NCBI GenBank assembly: GCA_016870235.1
Contig: VGCB01000092.1
Span: forward strand, 1 to 8,257
Direction of reading: 5' to 3'
DNA: 8,257 nt
Source: Actinomycetota bacterium
GTDB lineage: Bacteria; Actinomycetota; Thermoleophilia; Gaiellales; Gaiellaceae
Under the pieces are notes generated by a model. That model searched no databases. It had not been told where the DNA came from and saw only the letters and a list, made by a program, of their open reading frames with translations. Position 1 is the stretch's first letter; each line of letters begins with the position of its first letter. This document shows positions 5,723-8,257 of this stretch, piece after piece. The position numbers were made by a program, and so were the translations under genes.

Positions 5723-6073
5723 CTAGCTTTGCCGGAGCTCGCGGATGCGGGCCTTCTTGCCGACCCGGCCGCGGAGGTAGTAGAGCTTCGCGCGATTGAC
5801 GTCGCCGATCATCGCGACCTCGAGCTTCTCGATCTTCGGCGAGTGGAGCGGGAACGTGCGCTCGACGCCGACGCCGAAGGAGTTCTTGCGGACGGTGAAC
5901 GTCTCGCGGGCGCCCGAGCCTTGCCGCTTGATCACGGTGCCCTCGAAGACCTGGATCCGCTGCCGGTTGCCCTCGATCACCTTGAAGTGGACGCGCACCG
6001 TGTCACCCGCCTTGAACTGCGGGAGACCCTCACGCAGCTGGCGCTGCTCGATGCTCGCGATGATCGTGCTCAT
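5723..6073 (-). CDS. rplS: 50S ribosomal protein L19
   Basis: L19 sits at the 30S-50S interface and contributes to an intersubunit bridge. The product is 116 residues, the normal length. Clear family features are [16 protein letters not shown] at 20-35, [10 protein letters not shown] at 39-48, the [16 protein letters not shown] stretch at 59-75, [11 protein letters not shown] at 76-86 and the basic tail [17 protein letters not shown] at 96-112. It starts at ATG 6073; the bases just upstream are pyrimidine-rich (CCCCTCTCCC) with no Shine-Dalgarno, unusual for a highly expressed ribosomal gene. A TACAAT box and a GC hairpin lie in the 52-base gap after lepB. Downstream is the adenine-free tract. 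In many genomes rplS directly follows trmD; here lepB comes between them. Confidence 0.98.
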   Translation of the reverse strand: MSTIIASIEQRQLREGLPQFKAGDTVRVHFKVIEGNRQRIQVFEGTVIKRQGSGARETFTVRKNSFGVGVERTFPLHSPKIEKLEVAMIGDVNRAKLYYLRGRVGKKARIRELRQS

Positions 6074-6080
6074 GGGAGAG

Positions 6081-6105
6081 GGGCCGGACGGCCCGCGCGA
6101 TTGTA
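6081..6105 (-). promoter_or_regulatory. Candidate rplS promoter and leader hairpin
   Basis: On the minus strand TACAAT (6100-6105) is a good -10 box; a start about 7 bases on would put GGGCC-GTCC-GGCCC (6094-6081) at the very 5' end of a leader of about 20 bases. No clear -35 is seen. The hairpin stands 7 bases before the ATG, where a ribosome-binding site would normally be. It could protect the 5' end, or regulate L19 translation. Confidence 0.4.
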
Positions 6106-6125
6106 GCGGAAGGCCTCGTGCTCTC

Positions 6126-7112
6126 TCAGCGGAACGAGATGCGGTTCGGCGGCCAGTAGGTCATGAAGACCTTGCCGATCAGGTTCTCCCGCGGGACGGT
6201 GCCCCAGTCGCGCGAGTCGCAGGACTGCCCGCGGTTGTCCCCCATCATGAAGTAGTGGCCGTCCGGGATCTTCGTCGGCGGCAGCTCGCGCGTGACCTGC
6301 CGGCGGTCGCTGCCGATGTAGGGCTCGTCGAGCTGCTTCCCGTTGATGAACACGTAGCCGTCGCCCTTGATCAGGCGCATCTCGATCGTCTCGCCCGGGA
6401 GGCCGACGAGCCGCTTCACGAAGACCCCCCCGGCCCCACACGCGGAGACGGCCTTCTCCGGCACGTCGAAGACGACGATGTCGCGGCGCTTCGGCGACGT
6501 GAGGTGGTAGATGAAGCGGTTGGCGAGCACCCGGTCGGAGAACCCTGCCTCGCAGCCGCTCGCGGGCCTTGCGCAGTGGAGCGTCGGCTCCATCGAAGAG
6601 GAGGGGATCCGGTAGGGGTTGACGACGTACGCCTTGACGATCAGCACGATCGCGACGGCGCCGGCGATCGTGACGAGCCAGTCGACGGCGATGCGCAGGG
6701 GCCGCGGCCAGCCTGCCGTGAAGCGGTCGATCGGGTTGCGCGAGCGGTGCCTCGGAGCCGCGACCGCCGGCTGGTCGGCGACGCGGTCGGGCCCGGGCAG
6801 GCCGTTGCCGTCGAGCTCCGACCCGACGCCGTCTCCCGCCGTCCGAGGCTCGAACGGGGAGGGCTCGGCGACGCGCAGACCATCACGGCGGTTCCCGTCC
6901 CACTCGACGGGATCCTCGATCCGTCCCCAGGCAAGAGGCGGCCGCTCGGACGGCCCGGGCGGAAGCTGCGGCACGCCGTCGTCGCGGTCGATCCGGTGGG
7001 TGGGAAGGCCGAACACGGGTCCGCGGCGCGTGGCGCCACCGTCGCCATCGTCGGCTCCCTCTGTCCGCCTGTCGTCTCCGTCAGGCCCGCCCGGATGCCG
7101 GTCGTCGGTCAC
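6126..7112 (-). CDS. lepB: Signal peptidase I with long disordered N-terminal extension
   Basis: Type I signal peptidase removes signal peptides from exported proteins at the outer face of the membrane. From the GTG at 7112 the product is 328 residues. Residues 1 to about 135 are a hydrophilic low-complexity head rich in D, R, G and P. One membrane segment follows at about 141-164. The catalytic serine is S173 in PSSSMEPTL and the lysine K233 in [11 protein letters not shown]; box E is [14 protein letters not shown] at 291-304. Cysteines at 180, 187, 225 and 298 may form disulfides outside the cell. The start is set by the GTGA overlap with the trmD stop (7109-7112), implying coupling; the reading frame is open further up but only inside trmD. 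No other ATG lies between this start and the catalytic serine. Order trmD-lepB-rplS differs from the commoner trmD-rplS-lepB. Confidence 0.95.
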   Translation of the reverse strand: MTDDRHPGGPDGDDRRTEGADDGDGGATRRGPVFGLPTHRIDRDDGVPQLPPGPSERPPLAWGRIEDPVEWDGNRRDGLRVAEPSPFEPRTAGDGVGSELDGNGLPGPDRVADQPAVAAPRHRSRNPIDRFTAGWPRPLRIAVDWLVTIAGAVAIVLIVKAYVVNPYRIPSSSMEPTLHCARPASGCEAGFSDRVLANRFIYHLTSPKRRDIVVFDVPEKAVSACGAGGVFVKRLVGLPGETIEMRLIKGDGYVFINGKQLDEPYIGSDRRQVTRELPPTKIPDGHYFMMGDNRGQSCDSRDWGTVPRENLIGKVFMTYWPPNRISFR

Positions 7113-7771
7113 CTGGCGGCGGTCCTGACCTGGCTCATCTCGCGTCGCCAGCGGGCGATCCGCCCGTGGTCGCCGGAGAGGAGTACGCCGGGAACGCTCC
7201 AGCCGCGGAACTCCGCCGGCCGCGTGTAGTGCGGGTACTCGACGCCTCCGTCGAGCTCGGCGGAGAAGGACTCGACCTCGCCGGAGCCGGCGCTCAAGGC
7301 ACCTGGCAGGCGGCGGGCGACTGCGTCGAGGACGACCATCGCGGGGAGCTCGCCGCCCGAGAGCACGTACGGGCCGATCGAGATCGCGTCGGTGCACAGG
7401 TGCTCCACGATGCGCTCGTCGAAGCCCTCGAAGCGCGAGGAGAGGAGGGCGAGCGAGGGCTCCGACGCGAGCTCCTCGACGAGGTGCTGGTCGAGCGACC
7501 GGCCTTGCGGCGTCAGCGCGACGATCCGAGCGGGCCGGTCGCCGTCGGCGTACGCGGCGTCGAGGGCGGCGGCGACGACGTCGACGCGCAGCACCATCCC
7601 GGCGCCACCGCCGTACGGGTCGTCGTCGACCTGCCCCGACCGCAGCGGTGTCGTCTCGCGATAGCCGAAGAGCCGGAGCTCGAGCTCGGTGCCGAGCACG
7701 CTCGCGAGGGGCTTCTGCTCCGTCAGCCAGGAGAAGGCGCTCGGGAGCGGCGTGAAGACGTCGATGCGCAC
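7109..7771 (-). CDS. trmD: tRNA (guanine-37-N1)-methyltransferase TrmD, short C-terminus
   Basis: TrmD methylates G37 of tRNAs next to the anticodon with SAM, preventing +1 frameshifting. The 220-residue product has the knotted SPOUT core: VDDDPYGGGAGM at 48-59, LTPQGR at 86-91, RFEGFDERI at 113-121, SIGPYVLSGGELPAM at 131-145 and PHYTRP at 180-185. Two departures from E. coli TrmD stand out: SIGDY is SIGPY here (P134 for D135), and the catalytic-base aspartate D169 aligns with E167 in VESF. R153 keeps the AVAR arginine. It ends at QVRTAAR, about 30 residues short of many homologues. It starts at GTG 7771 with no Shine-Dalgarno; TACCCT ends 8 bases upstream. It is 18 bases after rimM and overlaps lepB by four. 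Confidence 0.95.
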   Translation of the reverse strand: MRIDVFTPLPSAFSWLTEQKPLASVLGTELELRLFGYRETTPLRSGQVDDDPYGGGAGMVLRVDVVAAALDAAYADGDRPARIVALTPQGRSLDQHLVEELASEPSLALLSSRFEGFDERIVEHLCTDAISIGPYVLSGGELPAMVVLDAVARRLPGALSAGSGEVESFSAELDGGVEYPHYTRPAEFRGWSVPGVLLSGDHGRIARWRREMSQVRTAAR

Positions 7772-7779
7772 GAAGGTTG

Positions 7780-7785
7780 AGGGTA
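7780..7785 (-). promoter_or_regulatory. Candidate -10 box (TACCCT) for leaderless trmD transcript
   Basis: TACCCT lies in the 18-base rimM-trmD gap and ends 8 bases before the GTG. A weak -35-like TCGACG (4 of 6 matches to TTGACA) sits 16 bases further up, inside rimM. It would let trmD-lepB be transcribed apart from rimM. Confidence 0.35.
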
Positions 7786-7789
7786 GCCG

Positions 7790-8251
7790 TCAGTCGATGA
7801 ACGTCGAGTTGATGACCACCCGGCCGCCGGCCACGTCGATCTCGAGCACGGCGTCCTCGATCATCGGCACGAGCGGGCCGTTCGAGAGCTCGAGGTTGTC
7901 GTTCGCGACGCCCGGCAGCACGTCCTCGACCGTGCCGACCTCCTCCCCGGCCTCGGTCACGGCGCGGAGGCCGACGAGCTCGAAGACGTAGAAGCAGCCG
8001 GGATCGGGAGGGGGAAGCGCCGCGCGCGGGATCGTCAGCTCCTGGCCGCGCTCGACGGGTCGATCGAGCTTGATCGCCCGCCGACCGCCCCCCACGCGGC
8101 GAGAGAGGACGACCTTCGCGGGGACGCCGTCGACGTCGATCGTCTCCCCGACGCGGTAGCGGCGCTCGTCGTCGCTGCCACGCTCGACGACGAACGCGCC
8201 GTCGAGCCCGTGCGGCCTGCCCACGCGGCCGACCGAGACGCGGTCCGTCAC
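7790..8251 (-). CDS. rimM: Ribosome maturation factor RimM
   Basis: RimM binds ribosomal protein S19 and helps mature the head of the 30S subunit and its 16S rRNA. The 153-residue product has the N-terminal barrel signature VGRVGRPHGLDGAF at 7-20, a linker PRAALPPP at 75-82, and a PRC-barrel from about 86: CFYVFELVGLRAVT, GTVEDVLPGVANDNLEL (106-122) and PMIEDAVLEIDVAGGRVVI (129-147). It is short for the family, usually 165-180, ending soon after the last strand. The start is the GTG at 8251, only 6 bases from the window edge, so upstream signals cannot be judged; the GTGA here could overlap the stop of a preceding KH-domain gene, the usual neighbour. Confidence 0.95.
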   Translation of the reverse strand: MTDRVSVGRVGRPHGLDGAFVVERGSDDERRYRVGETIDVDGVPAKVVLSRRVGGGRRAIKLDRPVERGQELTIPRAALPPPDPGCFYVFELVGLRAVTEAGEEVGTVEDVLPGVANDNLELSNGPLVPMIEDAVLEIDVAGGRVVINSTFID

Positions 8252-8257
8252 TCGACG

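Larger units (their letters stand above)
5420..5723 (-). other. 304-base tract with no A on the minus strand (no T on plus), between rplS and the lipoprotein gene
   Basis: This is the gene-free stretch between rplS and the lipoprotein gene. From 5420 to 5723 the plus strand contains only A, C and G (by my count about 71 A, 137 C, 96 G, 0 T). On the rplS strand it is G/T/C only, so an extended rplS transcript would have an adenine-free 3' region starting at the last base of the stop codon. Stop codons need A on the reading strand and T on the other, so all six frames are open and the long ORFs here are artefacts. The heptamer CGAGCAC occurs at 5431, 5516, 5526, 5561 and 5649. A 52-bp direct repeat brackets the tract. 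The remaining spacer to the lipoprotein start (5326-5419) is also A-poor on the minus strand and shows only a doubled CGACGGAGG on the plus strand. No known RNA family or mobile element is recognised. Confidence 0.9.

Noticed and set aside
5431..5724. CRISPR array or diversity-generating retroelement
   Set aside because: Only two repeat copies 218 bases apart, no array periodicity, no cas genes. No reverse transcriptase or template/variable pair, and the tract follows a stop codon rather than forming a gene's 3' end.
5418..5726. 102-codon plus-strand frame (H/R/P/E-rich)
   Set aside because: Openness again follows from the lack of T; it is antisense to the rplS end and has no recognisable domain.

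Overview
The window is a very GC-rich chromosomal segment (roughly 70% or more G+C by eye) in which every supportable gene lies on the minus strand, so it reads from right to left. The gene set rimM, trmD, lepB, rplS, rnhB, yraN, comM is the widely conserved ribosome-maturation/secretion/RNase HII neighbourhood. The high GC, GTG starts, four-base GTGA overlaps and TANNNT boxes directly before start codons suggest an actinobacterium, perhaps a deep-branching one such as Thermoleophilia. The phylum is inference; no 16S gene is present.

Layout in transcription order: rimM (16S rRNA processing factor, 8251-7790), trmD (tRNA m1G37 methyltransferase, 7771-7109), lepB (signal peptidase I with a long disordered cytoplasmic head, 7112-6126, overlapping trmD by GTGA), rplS (ribosomal protein L19, 6073-5723), a non-coding tract of about 400 bases, a small cysteine-rich lipoprotein (5325-5002), rnhB (RNase HII, 4923-4270), yraN (UPF0102 nuclease-fold protein, 4273-3899, overlapping rnhB by GTGA), a 207-base regulatory-looking gap with several inverted repeats, htpX (membrane zinc protease, 3691-2813), a hairpin terminator, a DNA methyltransferase (2685-1390) and the start of comM/yifB (1331 leftward, running off the window).

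Most genes are housekeeping: ribosome assembly (RimM, L19), decoding fidelity (TrmD), export (LepB), R-loop and ribonucleotide removal (RNase HII) and transformation/recombination (ComM; YraN is a frequent neighbour). htpX and the solitary methyltransferase sit between yraN and comM, which are often adjacent in other bacteria, and look like a later insertion of a stress protease and a DNA-modification gene.

The most unusual object is the stretch right after the rplS stop codon. For 304 consecutive bases (5420-5723) the plus strand has no T at all, so the transcript of the rplS strand would contain no adenine. All six reading frames are open because of this. A 52-bp perfect direct repeat sits at both ends. 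I know of no described element like it. A second pattern is a TANNNT box 6-8 bases before the start codons of comM, trmD, the lipoprotein gene and rnhB, with almost no Shine-Dalgarno sequences, which points to leaderless transcription.
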